Translations under genes and position numbers: made by a program
Assembly: GCF_028554725.1 (NCBI RefSeq)
Contig: NC_071672.1
Location: 32,632,944-32,696,943, forward strand
Source of the DNA: Zeugodacus cucurbitae
Taxonomy: Eukaryota; Arthropoda; Insecta; Diptera; Tephritidae
Reading direction: 5' to 3'
DNA: 64,000 nucleotides
Part shown: positions 36,173 to 48,458 of the stretch, piece by piece
How the letters are laid out: the number at the start of each line of letters is the position of its first letter
Position numbering within the stretch: position 1 is the stretch's first letter
The notes under the pieces: model-generated
Told to the model about the DNA's origin: nothing
What the model saw: the letters and a program-made list of their open reading frames with translations, nothing else
The model's database searches: none

Positions 36173-36925
36173 ATAACAAGTAAGGAAGGGCTACGTTCGG
36201 GTGTACACCATAAACACCGTTTTATACTCTCGCAAGTTATTTATTTATTGTTATTAAAATACCACACGATTCGATACATGTATTCGACATAAATTTCACT
36301 AGAATAACAAGAATCACTATATATAGTATTTGGGGCTGGGATAATTCCTATACCGTTTTTACTCATTTTCACCACGTACCTACATCGTATCCGAAATTAT
36401 ATGTTCACTTAATGGGATATCATGCCACATATTAACCAATATATATGGTTTATAGTTCACTGGGAGTAGGAAAATCTCTATAAATATTAGGTATATGGGG
36501 GCTACAGGAAGTATTGGCCCGAATTTGCTCAATTTCGGCACACTACTAGAAAAACAGATGTTATTTGAATTTATTTAGAATATCTGAGAGGTTTAAGTAT
36601 ATTTTAGGTAAAAATAGGTCACAAGCACTGAAGCCCACATGTTCGGCATCAGGGGCCTTGAAATGTTATAGATTTCGGTGATTTTAAGATGGGTAATGTC
36701 GCACTGGAAACGCAGTATTTGTGCAAAGTTTTGTTCCAATATTTTCTCTGGTGCTTAATTTATAGACTGCTAAGTGAACGAATCAGATGGACTTCTACGG
36801 TGTGGTATAAATGTATGTGGTTACCACGAATTATATCTCCGTAAACCGTAATCTCCATATCTCTGAAACTACTCGACCACTTTCAGTGAAATTCGGTGTG
36901 TAATATTTTCCTGGCATCTTAATGA
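36173..36925 (+). repeat. DINE-1-like repeat, 3'-truncated
   Basis: Head AACAAGTAAGGAAGGGCTAC, TTTTATACTCTCGCAAGTTA, body with TCTGAAACTACTCGACCA. The tail is replaced by pogo-like sequence. Confidence 0.75.
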
Positions 36926-37160
36926 CACAGTACTTTTCGTTTAATTAATCCTATGGTTAATTGGGTTCCCCGTTTAATTGAACGGTGTTATCGGGCAAAA
37001 AATATAGCATATGAAACCACATGTAAATTTTCTCGGATAATTGGACTCGGTTAATTGATTTTCCCGCTTAGTTGGTTCAAAAAATATGTCATCAAAAAAA
37101 ATTTTACTTTTAAATTTCCCCGGTTAATTCCACCCAATAATATTGTTGAAAAAAAAATAA
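36926..37160 (+). repeat. pogo/Tigger-like terminal fragment
   Basis: ACAGTACTTTTCGTTTAATT followed by several GGTTAATTG / CGGTTAATTC themes, as in pogo-type ends. No transposase remains. Confidence 0.4.
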
Positions 37161-37371
37161 TCTTCTAATCAACACTTTTTAATGATTTTTTTAAAATAAA
37201 TTTTAATAACAAATATATACATATGTATATGTACATACGTACATAAATAGATTCATGGATACCTATGTATGTAAGTACATAAAATTGTTATTGCATTTTT
37301 TCCTATAATGGTAAAAAATATTCAAATATTTGAAAAACTTTAAGTGCACATTTGTATGCAGTCTTCTTTAA

Positions 37372-37745
37372 GGGGTTAGGTGCGTTTAAGAGGTTGAAAA
37401 TATCAGTATATTTAAATTTTTTTAATGTATCTAATCATACATTTCATTCAGCATATTAAAGATACATATTTAAACAGTATTTTGTGAAATTTATATTTAC
37501 GAATTCCGAAAGCTTAGCCATTGGTACCTCATCTTCCATGAAGTGTCCAAAAAAAGGATCTTGCCGTGGACATCATATCTCATTATTAGTTCATCCAAAT
37601 CAACAAACCAAAAATATTTGTTGTTAATGAGCGGAGGAAAAAAGAAAAGATTAAAAACTGAATACTTGATAGATTTTGAATAAAAAACTAACTTTTGTGG
37701 TCACATTTTCGCCATATACTGATTCGAAAAATAGTTGTAATAAAG
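37372..37745 (+). repeat. Dispersed repeat, copy 2
   Basis: Second, diverged copy of 35845-36172, same orientation. Confidence 0.65.
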
Positions 37746-37899
37746 ATGTGTGCACATTTATCAACAGAATCGCTTCATAACTTTTCAAGAAATCGTGTCC
37801 ACTGACTTCAAAATTCGAGTTTTGAGATAAAATTCGAGTTTCTTGAAATTTTAAACATATCGATTTCATACATTCGGATAACATTTTATTATTGTACTA

Positions 37900-39293
37900 T
37901 TTAGAGGATGGGATCATGTGTAGAAGTTCACGCAAGTGAGGAAAGTTTTTGATTGTCATTCACTTGGGAGTGGCCAGAAACGTTTCTTCTCCACATGGTT
38001 CAAGCAGCTCACGACTTCCGGTTTTAGACCAAGTATTCTCTGGGTAGCCAACAGACATCCGTTTGAAGGCGAGCTAAAGTGAGAAGGCGAAGCCCGCTTA
38101 TGCGGTTATGCGTAGGGCTTGGGACCCACCACATAAAAACGAAGTACCAATGAAAAATCTACGAAAGCCTCGGATGAGACACCCCCCTTTTGATGACGAC
38201 CCCTGCAAACGTTTTAAGGATAATGATATAAGGGCATGCACCTGGAATGTCCGGTCCCTTAATTGGGAAGGTGCCTCTGCCCAGCTGGTTGATGTCCTCA
38301 TACGACTCAAGGCTGACATCACCGCCATCCAAGAAGTGCGATGGACGGGACAAGGACGGAAGAAGGTGGGTCCTTGTGACATCTACTACAGCGGCCATAT
38401 AAAGGAGCGCAAATTTGGTGTTGGATTTGTGGTGGGAGAGAGACTCCGTCGCAGAGTCCTGGCATTCACCCCGGTGGATGAACGTCTTGCCACAATCCGC
38501 ATCAAAGCGAGGTTCTTCAAAATATCGCTGATTTGCGCCCACGCCCCAACGGAAGAGAAGGACGATGTGACCAAAGATGCTTTCTATGAGCGCCTAGAAC
38601 GCACCTATGAGCGCTGCCCCCGCCACGATGTAAAAGTCGTGCTTGGCGATTTTAACGCCAGGGTGGGTAAAGAAGGTGTCTTTGGCACAAAAGTCGGAAA
38701 ATTCATACAATCTTCTACAAGAGTGTACAGCTCCTGGCGTACGCCGATGATATTGATATCATCGGAAGCAACAACCGCGCCGTTTGTTCTGCTTTTTCCC
38801 GCATGGATAAGGAGGCGAAGCGAATGGGTCTGGAGGTGAATGAGGACAAGACGAAATATCTCCTGTCATCAAACAAACAGTCGGCGCACTCGCGTCTTGG
38901 CTCCCACGTCACTGTTGACAGTCATACCTTTGAAGTTGTAGATAATTTCGTATACCTGGGAACCAGCATCAACAACACGAACAATGTCAGCCTCGAAATC
39001 CAGCGCAGAATCACTCTTGCCAACAGGTGCTACTTTGGACTGAGTAGGCAATTGAACAGTAAAGTCCTCTCTCGACGAACCAAAATCAAGCTCTACAAGT
39101 CGTTTATCATTCCCGTCCTGCTTTACGGTGCTGAAGCTTGGACGATGTCAACATCAGATGAGACGGCACTAGGAGTTTTCGAGAGGAAAATTTTGCGTAA
39201 GATTTATGGTCCTCAGAACATTGGCAGCGGCGAATACCGCAGACGATGGAACGATGAGCTGAACGAGTTATAGGACGACATTGACATAGTTCA
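37900..39293 (+). pseudogene. RTE-clade non-LTR copy: 5' region, endonuclease, then RT C-terminus after an internal deletion
   Basis: The 5' leader (37900-38106) matches the inverse of 58120-58345. The protein starts about 38150 (MKNLRKPRMRHPPFDDD) and carries the apurinic-type endonuclease: CTWNVRSLNWEG, AIQEVRWTG, LICAHAPTEE, VVLGDFNARVG. At about 38702 it jumps to the RT at LLAYADDIDIIG-equivalent sequence in another frame, then KTKYLLSSNKQSAH, VFERKILRKIYGP and stops in RRWNDELNEL. The 3' end is cut at 39294 by a CR1-like element. Confidence 0.82.
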
Positions 39294-39593
39294 GCTCGAA
39301 AATCAATTTTCGTTTCGAGATTCGCTTCGGATACCACAATCGAAGATATAAAGTTTTACATCTCGTCGAAATTGAAAATTAACGATATTGATATTGATGT
39401 CAGAAAATTTAACTTTAAATACGAAAGAAACATATCTTCTTTCAAGATTGGCGTTTCAGCTGTTAATTTTCAATTGCTACTTGATGAATCATTTTGGCCA
39501 CCTGGTGCTTTCGTGCGCGAATTCGAGCAAAAGCAACAAAAACAAACTGTAATTGCTCATATTCCAAAAAATGCCGCGGATTCAAAAAACTAA
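39294..39593 (+). CDS. CR1-like ORF1, C-terminal part
   Basis: Frame open from the truncation to TAA: SRFASDTTIEDIKFYISSKL, then FNFKYERNISSFKIGV and ESFWPPGAFVREF. This C-terminal block accompanies PHD- or zinc-finger type ORF1 proteins of insect CR1/Kiri-like elements, as I recall. The N-terminus is missing. Confidence 0.6.
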   Translation, partial: ARKSIFVSRFASDTTIEDIKFYISSKLKINDIDIDVRKFNFKYERNISSFKIGVSAVNFQLLLDESFWPPGAFVREFEQKQQKQTVIAHIPKNAADSKN

Positions 39594-42438
39594 TTATAAA
39601 AAATTCATTACAAATTCACTATCAAAATGTAAGGGGTTTAAATACAAAATTAAAAGAATTGTATTTGAACAGCACTAATTGTAATTTTAAAGTCATCGCT
39701 TTTACTGAAACTTGGCTTAAACCTCATATCTTTGATAACGAAATATTAAATAGTGAATTTCAAATCTTTAGATGCGATCGACTGAACAGAGTCGGGGGGG
39801 GGGGGGGGGTGTACTATTTGCTGTGCATTCTTCAATTCCATCTGAAGAAGTAGAAGTTCCTCATGTGGACTTTATTGAATTTAAGTGCATACGAATTTGT
39901 ATTAATAAATGTTCTATTTATCTAACTTTATCTTATATTCCGCCTCAATCGGACTTATCTGTATATACGCAGCATGTTTCTTTAATAAATAATGTTTTTT
40001 CAATTGCTAAGAATACTGATTACATAATTGTTCTAGGCGATTTCAACTTACCGTGTGTATCTTGGAAATCTGTTGACGATTGCATTACCCCTTTTTGCAC
40101 TCGTTTAAGCTTTAATGAGTTTTTGGAAGAAATGTCTGGGATGGGTCTTAACCAAATTAACTTAATTCCGAACAAGTTTGGTAAATTCTTAGATTTGGTC
40201 TATGTTGATAATACTTCAACAGTTTCTGTGGTCCGATCTGATCCTTTAGTTTTGCCAGAGGACTCTTATCACCCTGCCTTGGAAATTAATATCGAAATCA
40301 TAGACGAATTACTTGTATGCAACAAACAGGACCTTTGTTCTCGGTTCAACTTTGCGAAAGCTAACTTCAAAAAGATTAATTGTGAACTTTCTAAATTGAC
40401 TTGGCCTGATTATAGTGGTAATATTAAATTAAATGTATCACATTTTAATGAAACAATTTATAATATTTTTGAAAGATTTGTTCCGAAATGTTTTATTATC
40501 AAAAGAAAAAGTTCAAATTTGTGGTATTCGAATGAGCTATGTAAATTAAAAAATAAAAAAGCTCGTGCTTTTAAACTTTATAAAAGAACTGGAGCTCTTG
40601 TTGACTATTTAAAATATTCTAAATTGCGTCGTCAGTTTGAGGAACTTAACAAAAAATGTTATAAAAACTACATAATCAAAGTAAAAAATAATATTATTCG
40701 TAATCCGAAATTGTTTTATGATTTCGTTAACTCCAAACGCAGGATTTCAAATTTTCCGTCCGCGATGAAATATAAATCAACATTGTCATGTGACAATTAT
40801 ATTATTTCTAATATGTTTGCAGAATTCTTCAAATCCAATTATTGTTCAAACTACCCTATGAATGTGCCATATCATCAAGTGTTATGTCCGAGTACTGTAA
40901 TTAATACACCAATTATTTCTGAAACAGATGTCTTAAATTATTTAGTTACGTTAAAAAATTCGTTTAAATATGGCCCTGATATGATTCCCTCAAGCTTTCT
41001 TAAAAATTGCGCAAAACATATCTATCTGCCCTTAACTAAGCTTTTTAACCTATCTCTTAAACAAGGTATTTTTCCGTCAATGTGGAAAAACTCTTTTATA
41101 TTACCTTTGCATAAAAGTGGAGTTAGATCATCTGTTGAGAACTATAGGGGGATAGCTAAAATGTCAGCTATACCCAAACTTTTTGAAGCTATTGTCACTG
41201 ACCAAATAATTTTCTTAATCTCTCCTTTAATTTCATTCTCTCAGCATGGATTTTGTAAAGGGAAATCTACAGTAACTAACTTGCTTGAATTTGTAAACCA
41301 TGTGTCAATGGGTTTTAGGGATAATAAGAATACTGATGTTATATATACAGACTTTAGTAAAGCATTCGATAGAGTAAACCACTCAATTCTTTTGCAAAAA
41401 CTGAATCTTCTTGATTTTCAACCAAGACTTCTTGAATGGGTATCCTCATATCTTACTAACAGAAAACAACAAGTTTTATTTAATAATACATTATCCGATT
41501 CAATTAGTGTCACTTCAGGGGTTCCACAGGGTAGTCATCTCGGCCCGATTCTGTTCTTGTTGTTCATCAATGATATACCTTCTGTAATTAAGTTTTCAGA
41601 AATTTTATTATATGCGGATGATGTAAAACTTTTTAAATCATATACTTCTCATAACGAAAGGACTGAGTTGCAATCGGATTTAAATAATTTAGTTACTTGG
41701 TGTCACAAAAATGATATGCCACTGAATCTTAAAAAATGTAAAACGATGTGCTTTTCCCGTAGAACTGTTGACCTTTCCCCCTATGTAATAAATAACTTTA
41801 GTTTAAAGCAAGTTTTTAGCTTTGTTGATTTAGGAGTTAATATGGACCCTAAACTAAATTTTAATTCTCATGTAAATTCAATTGTCTTAAAAGCTAAAGG
41901 TGCTCTTAGCTTTGTTAAACGTTGGTCTAAAGAATTTAGTGATCCGTATATTACTAAAATTCTTTTTACAACATTGGTAAGGCCTATTTTGGAGTATGGT
42001 TCTGTGGTATGGAATCCTAGCTATCAATCCCATTCTGATAAGCTTGAGTCCGTTCAAAACCAATTTTTACTTTTTGCTTTAGGCCACTTACATTGGGATT
42101 CAAGATTGAATCTTCCCCCGTATACTAGTCGTTTAAAACTTATAAGTCTTCCCACACTCACTAGTCGCAGAGAAATGCTAGGTATAATTTTTCTAGTAAA
42201 ACTTCTGAATGGTTTAGTTTGTAGTTCATTCCTTTTGTCTGATATTAAGTTTAATGTCCCATTGCGTTCATCCAGGCAGTTTAGACCATTATTTCTAAAA
42301 TCTTCTAGAACAAATTTTGAGTTAAATGAACCATTCTGCCGAATATGTCATGATTTTAATTCGCATTCCAGCACATTTGATCCATCTGACTCAATATTTA
42401 GCATCAAAAAAACTATTTTGTCTTCTCTTAATAAATAA
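39590..42438 (+). CDS. CR1-like ORF2: endonuclease and reverse transcriptase, with one frameshift
   Basis: Upstream frame: QNVRGLNTKLKE, AFTETWL (endonuclease start). After the 16-G run (39794-39809) the 888-codon frame continues: VLGDFNLP, SYHPAL, then RT motifs YTDFSKAFDRVNH, GVPQGSHLGPILF, LLYADDVKLF, and the C-terminal EYGSVVWNPS block. All RT catalytic Asp residues are present. The run would have to be one base longer or two shorter for the frames to join. No in-frame ATG sits at the expected start, as is common for second ORFs translated by re-initiation. Confidence 0.82.
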
Positions 42439-43419
42439 TATTCAGAAATTTTTAACTTTTTGTTTTTATATATTTTTAAATCTCAGCTGTTGAAATGTTT
42501 CTTTCTGTAGCTGAGCAGTATGAGAACCGGACGCTTAAAAATCTCTTGCCTTTCTAGACTCGGCAAATTCCGCTCGTATGCGGACTGCGCCCCACGCGTC
42601 GGTTGGGCGGGAGGAGGGTAATCGTTTGGGTTAATAATAATACCATGAATTTTGCGACACAATGTTTGACAGGTTTTGCGCTAAATTGGGGATATTAATT
42701 CGTGTTATGTGGATCCCGATATATTTTTTTATAATATCCTCTGTATTGTTCTATCCTCTACCCACAGGAGGAAAACACATTGATTAAATAAACATTAATT
42801 AATTAAAATTGCTTCCTGATTATTAGTGTGGCGTTAAACATGTTTTTTGGGAGTGCTACCCTCTTTGTTAACACAAATCGCTTTGTTAAAGATATACAGT
42901 AAGCTATCAATGTCGTCTGTATTTTGCGCTGCAAAATGATCAATGTCAGTCAGAATAAGACTATAATCTTAGTAAACATTGGCCAGTTGACATTTTTAAA
43001 TACATATCTGAGCATTTTGACTGAACTGAAATTTGTGTAAAATGGAGTCTGGTGGTCGGATCCTAAGTCGTTTATTATTATTACGCTTGAGGATTAATCG
43101 GAATGTTCTATCGAATATAACACTCTTAAATCTCACAATAAAGAATGGTCATACAGAATGTGACTCAAATGTTCGTACGGTGACAGACCGAATCTCGTTC
43201 TTGTTAAATGGCTTAGCCAAGTTCTTATGAGCAAGATGTTTATTTTCAGGACTGAAAATTGAACCAATCTTTAAACACCACTGGATGATAATTCTTCATT
43301 TTGGAAAATAAAAAAGCGAACATTTTAGCAGATACATTTACAATGAATCATAGTTACACTAATAATCATAGCGGTTTATATGCGATTTAGCCGCTCAAAA
43401 ACAATTCCCGACGAGTCAT

Positions 43420-44330
43420 GCTTAAAAAAACTCCCTGAGTTTTCCTCAATTATGAAAAATCTTAAAAGTAGAAAATTGCCATATCTTGATGACATAGAAA
43501 ATATGTACAATATGTCTTAAGGCCTTTCCTCGAAATGGATTAAAGTTTCTCTCGAAAATTTTAAACGAATGCCTTCGATTTTGCCATTTTCCAATCAGGA
43601 GAATGCCCAACGTCCTACCGCCCACGTATGCAAGATTCTTGAAAAGTTGTTAAAGAAAGACTCCACGGGTATGAGTTTATTAGATATCAAAGCTGCATTC
43701 CACTCTGTTTGGCACAATAAGTTCCTTTACAAAATTAAGCTCTTGAATACTATGGGTGAGACACTATTTCAGTTGTCCCCAAGGTTCGTGCCTGCTCCAT
43801 TGTTATATAACATTTTTACATCCGACTTTCCGGCGCTAAAAAAGTGTACAGCTTCCATTTTCACGGATGACACTGCAATTCTCTGCTGCTGATATCACTA
43901 TTTTACTTCAAGAGTACTTTAGCACATTCATTTCTTATTTTAACAAATGAAAAATTCTTGTAACTACTGAGAAAACTCAAGTAATTTTCTTTAGAAGAAA
44001 GCGTAAGAGTATTTTCCTACCAGCAAGCTACATTTCACTCAATTTTATTGACGTCAACTGGGAAAAGAGTGTGAAATATTTAGAACTCTAGACTACACCC
44101 TAGACTGACTGTCCACGTACTTTATATTAAGAAAAAACTATCATACTAGTTCTTATAATATACCCATGACCGAAAATCAGAACTTAGCTAACAAAATGTA
44201 TCTTCTCTGGTCCCTATTCCAAGCGGTGTTTTCTATGGGGTTAAAATATTTGGGCATTTTTTCACCGCGAAGTTACCATTGTCATGTGGCAATGTTGAGG
44301 TAGTCACAACTAGATTAGCTCGACTAACTG
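43420..44330 (+). pseudogene. Jockey-clade non-LTR reverse transcriptase remnant
   Basis: Pieces in order: MKNLKSRKLPYLDDIENM, TAHVCKILEKLL, SLLDIKAAFHSVWHNKFL, APLLYNIFTSDFPALKKC, ASIFTDDTAILC (YADD changed to FTDD), then TEKTQVIFFRRKR and VNWEKSVKYLEL. Deletions and stops throughout. 42643-43400 before it is unassigned. Confidence 0.7.
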
Positions 44331-44399
44331 AGAGCTTTTCCGCTACTACATAAATTTTATAAATGTTAAAATATATGTATTACGATAAGATGAAGTGAA

Positions 44400-45180
44400 A
44401 TAAATTATATAAGTAGAGCTGGATCACAGTGTCATGCTCCCATGTAAACGATGAGTCTGGCTAGTGACCCTTAAATAACTCCGTCTCGGAAGGAACCTAC
44501 TGACAGTTAGCGCAATAAGCAATGAGATAAGTTTACTTGCAAATTATGTGCAAGCTGACCTGTTTTCCTCCCCTCCAAACTACTAGTGAAATCATACTGA
44601 AGTATAAAATACTAGAGGATTTCGGCACTCCTTAAAAAAAGCCGGATGAACGAGTTGTTCCGAAAACAGTATTTTCAATCACAAGAGCTAAGCTTGGTCC
44701 AGAGGCAAAGACTAGCACTGGTACTGGAGTCGCTGCTAACCCTTGCTGCTGGAAGACAACAACTTCAGCGGCATCCGGAACCAAGCCGAGAAGCCAGAGT
44801 CCACCTACGAAACGGAGGCGAAGAGTGACGCCAAAAGCTTGTAGCTCTTTCGCCAAAAAAATTGCCTATTCTTAAGGTCGAAGAACCACCAATATCAAAT
44901 TATGTGGAAGAGCGATGTGCTGTCAACCTACTTATGCTCAGATGCCTGCTACTAGGTACCAGTGTAATATTAAAAAAAAAAAAAATAGCCTGTGATGACA
45001 AGAGATCGGACCAGCTTTACAAAACCACAATACCATATGTTGGGGCTATAGCTATTCCGCACCAAAGCTGTTAGCTTTCCAGGCCAAGAGCAAGCGTTTG
45101 GATCCTGACTACACCATATTGCAATTCAAACCTGCCTGAATTTGTCCTCATTCTGTAACCATTGGTTATCCGAGGACGAA
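44400..45180. other. Unassigned stretch
   Basis: 44640-44830 has moderately GC-rich sequence with a Thr/Ser/Lys-Arg-rich frame (SPPTKRRR type) that might be part of a retrotransposon ORF1. Nothing firm. A TA run sits at 45181-45203, the tail of the next element. Confidence 0.4.
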
Positions 45181-46180
45181 AATATATATATATATATATA
45201 TATTTGGCGTAGGAACCGCTTTAGGCGATTATAGCCGAATCCACCAGAGCGCGCCACTCATTCCTCCTTTTTGCTTTTTGGCGCCAACTGGAAACACCAA
45301 GTGAAGCCAGGTCACTTTGCACTTGGTCTTTCCACCGGAGTGGAGGTCGTCCTCTTCCGCGGCTTCCTCCAGCGGGTACTGCATCGAATACTTTCAGAGC
45401 TGGAGTGTTTTCTTCCTTCCGTACAACATGAACTAGCCAGCGTAGCCGCTGTCTTTTTATTCGCTGAACTATGTCAATGTCGTCGTATAAATCGTACAGC
45501 TCATCGGTCCATCGTCTGCGGTATTTACCGTTGCCATTGTTCAGAGGACCATAAATCTTGCGCAAAACCTTTCTCTCGAAAACCCCAAAAGTCGTCTCAT
45601 CGGATGTTGTCATCGTCCACGCTTCAGCGCCATACATCAGGACGGGAATAATGAAAGACTTGTTGCGTTAGATTTTGGTTCCCAAGTAAACGAAACTATC
45701 TACGATTTCAAAGTTATGACTGTCAACAGTTACGAGGGAGCCAACACGCGAGTGTGCTGACTGTTTGTTTGATGACAGGAGATATTTCGTCTTGTCCTCA
45801 TTCGCCACACATACGCTTCGCTTCCTAATCCAGTCTGGAAAGAGCAAAAGTAACGGCGCGGTCGTTGCTTTCGATGATATCAATATCAGACATCGCGGCA
45901 TAGAGGCAGCTCATTTTCGTGCCATCAAAAGGTTTTGTGTCTCGATTCTTCTCTCTCGGGTCTTTTCGAAGATTTGACGCATGGTGAATTTCTGATCCAT
46001 GGAGGATTTACCAGGTTTAAAGCCACACTGATAAGGTCCAATCAGTTCGTTAAAGGTGGGTTTCAGTATTTCACACAGTACGTAAATGGCGCAGATTGTG
46101 GGGTCTCTCTTATTATGGATTGAGTAGAGCACACTGATATTCCAATTGTCGGGTATGCTTTCTGCCGAGCATATACTACA
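45181..46180 (-). pseudogene. RTE-clade non-LTR copy, minus strand
   Basis: A 138-codon open piece reads MYGAEAWTMTTSDETTFGVF, RRRWTDELYDLYDDIDIVQR and PALKVFDAVPAGG. Upstream pieces NEDKTKYLLSSNKQSAHSRV and LIGPYQCGFKPGKSSMDQKF follow in the expected order toward 46170. The central YADD region is deleted. The (TA)n tail is at 45181-45203. Confidence 0.8.
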
Positions 46181-46189
46181 AAGCAGCGG

Positions 46190-47030
46190 TCTTGAAACCC
46201 TCTGTAAATCGTCTCATCTTTTCATTACATTTTCAAGCATTACTCATGTCGGCAAGCTTTTCATATTCACGCATTTCTTCCTTTTTCGTTTTATGTCTGC
46301 AAATGCGTCTCGCTTCTCTCTTCAGCTCTCTATATCTATCTATCTATGGATCCTTCGTTTGACAAACCGCCTCCAATATTTGCGGATCCACTTCCATGCA
46401 CGATTGGGCATTACTTCTCATCTCATCCGGCGATCCCGCAGGTAGTGGGACATCGGCTTTGGTATCAGTTAGGGAGGATCCGGAGAACCACCCTCTCGAA
46501 GCCAAAACCACTGGCTCCCTTAGCGTCGCAGAGAGGACCCAAGGACTCCTTGTTCAGCAATACCAGAGCTTGCCGATATGGTTCGTAGGTCTTCTCCAGC
46601 CTTGTTATCTTGCACTGCTGAGCAGATTCCTTCCCACCGTGCTTGCTGCCATAACGTTCTAGGATCTTGGCTGCCATGCGACATTCTGATTTCAGCTTCC
46701 TTGCCGACGACACTTGTTTCCTAGCTGGATCCCTAGCATTTTGCCTGAGATCACCAATAAACCTGACAGAGGTCTATTTGCTCTTGCTGGAGATTTCGCC
46801 TCGCGCTCCCGCCTTTCTACTGTCGACTGACTTCCGTCGACGCATACCGTCTTGCCACTCTTGAGGGGTGGTAGCCGCGCCGGTGAAGAGGCTTTTGCAA
46901 TGCCTGTAGAGGTACACGATTTCGTCATCACCTGCAGCGACCCACCCGGGACACACTCCGTTTTCGAAGTCGATTTCCTTTCTTCTCCACGTCCATTTTT
47001 GGGTTGTTGATGCTTTTGTTCATGCTACAA
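46190..47030 (-). other. Unrecognised coding-like stretch, minus strand
   Basis: A frame from about 46960 to 46465, with a stop near 46770, reads PGWVAAGDDEIVYLYRHC, then SARKLKSECRMAAKILERYG and KTYEPYRQALVLLNKE. The composition is GC-richer than its surroundings. I do not recognise it. A retrotransposon ORF1 is possible because it abuts an RTE copy, but no zinc knuckle or other diagnostic motif is visible. Confidence 0.4.
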
Positions 47031-47408
47031 GGGTGCCCACTCAGAGCCGATATTCACCTCCCACAAAAGTAGTCGCCTTTAATGGTCTCAAGATTCTTTC
47101 TGTTAGGAGGCCAAGGAGAGGGTTGACGCCCGCCCTTATGAGGTCAGGGCGACCAGCGCAAAGAGGAATTCCTCTCAACCTACACCTACTTTATCAACTA
47201 CAGCGACCACCAACCCAAGTTGCAACCAAATCCAAAAAATAATAATACCTAAATCGCTGTCCAAGTCAGGTCCGTTTCCGTAAGGAGTTTTGAAGGCCAC
47301 AGATCATTTTGCGTTACCCAGGATGCACGCGGAGACGACCTATTTCAAATAAAGCTTCGAAAAAAACTTTATTGGAAAAGCTGTAAAAGACTACAAACAC
47401 CAAAAACT
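47031..47408. other. Unassigned stretch
   Basis: Moderate GC, short ORFs in both strands, no recognisable motif. Confidence 0.4.
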
Positions 47409-47522
47409 CAAGCATGTATGTATGTGATTGGCGTTGAAACCGTTTAGCCGGTTATAGCCGAATCGATGTTAGCGCGCCACTCCTCTCTTTCCCTCGCAGT
47501 TCGGCGCCAGTTGTATTTTTGG
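47409..47522 (-). repeat. RTE-clade 3' end fragment
   Basis: CATGTATGTATGTGATTGGC followed by the inverse of the RTE 3' UTR (GCCGGTTATAGCCGAATCG) and the start of GCGCCACTCCTCTC. Tail type CATACATA, the second of two tail types in the window. Confidence 0.75.
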
Positions 47523-47545
47523 TACTTGTGCTAGAGATAATTAAA

Positions 47546-48458
47546 AATAAGTAAGGAAAGGTGCAACCGAACATTTTATACTCTCGCAATTTATTGAAGA
47601 AATTTTAATAAGATAACACCCAAATTTACCTATAAATTCGGCACAAAGTTTAATAGAATGAAGAAAATCGTCCTATATAGTGTATGAGGGCTGAGGTAAT
47701 TCCTGAACCAATTTCATTCATTTTCACCAGCTAGGTACACTATATCCAAATCTATACACGCACTTAATTTCGCAAAGATATAGTATCTCACATATTAACC
47801 AATACATATATGTAGATTAAAGCCCACCGTATTTTTGAAAAACCTATAATTAGGAATATGGGACCTAGGAGATGTTATTATCCGATTTTAATAATTTTTG
47901 GAACAGAGACACAATATTGGAAGAAAACAATTTCCTCTGAATTACATTAAATTATCTAAGAGATTTACCAATATTTTCGGTTAAAATTTACCCTTAGGCG
48001 CTGAGTTCAACATGTCCGATATCTGGGGTCTTGAAAAGTTATAGTCCGTTTTCGACAATTTTTTCTCAAGTGAAGCCAGAGATGATATGTACTATTTGTG
48101 TAAAGTTTTATTCCGCCATCTTCATTGGTTCCTTATGTATACATTATAAAGTGAAAGAATCAGATGGAATTCAAAATTGAGTTATATGGGAAGATGTCGT
48201 GGTTATGAACCGATTTAATCCATTCTTCACACGTGTCATCAGGGTGTCAAGAAAGTATTATATACCGAATTTCATTGAAATCGGTCGAGTAGTTCCTGAG
48301 ATATGGTTTTTGACCCATAAGTGGGAGATGCCAAACCCATTTTTCATTTTGTAAAAAAATGCTGCACTCAGATTTTTTTCCTTCTGCTATTACAAACAAC
48401 CGTTAGGTGAACAAAACTATAATACTCTCTTTAGCAACTTTTGTTGCGAGAGTATAAA
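47546..48458 (+). repeat. DINE-1-like repeat
   Basis: Shortened head (AAATAAGTAAGGAAAGG), TTTTATACTCTCGCAATTTA, and intact tail TTGTTGCGAGAGTATAAAAA. Internal deletion near 48360 removes the CCACGCCC-rich part. Confidence 0.8.

Larger units (their letters stand above)
39294..42642 (+). mobile_element. CR1-like non-LTR retrotransposon, 5'-truncated, otherwise nearly complete
   Basis: Contains the C-terminal part of ORF1 (to 39593), the ORF2 endonuclease and reverse transcriptase (to 42438) and a 200-base 3' UTR ending in TTAATAATAATA, a short-repeat tail as in CR1-type elements instead of poly(A). The only visible damage in ORF2 is a one-base frame error at a run of 16 G. It is the best preserved transposon of the window and probably a recent insertion. 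Confidence 0.82.

Noticed and set aside
39794..39809. Programmed frameshift in the CR1-like ORF2
   Set aside because: A 16-G run is more simply explained by slippage or miscounting; no stimulatory structure was evident. Kept only as a question.
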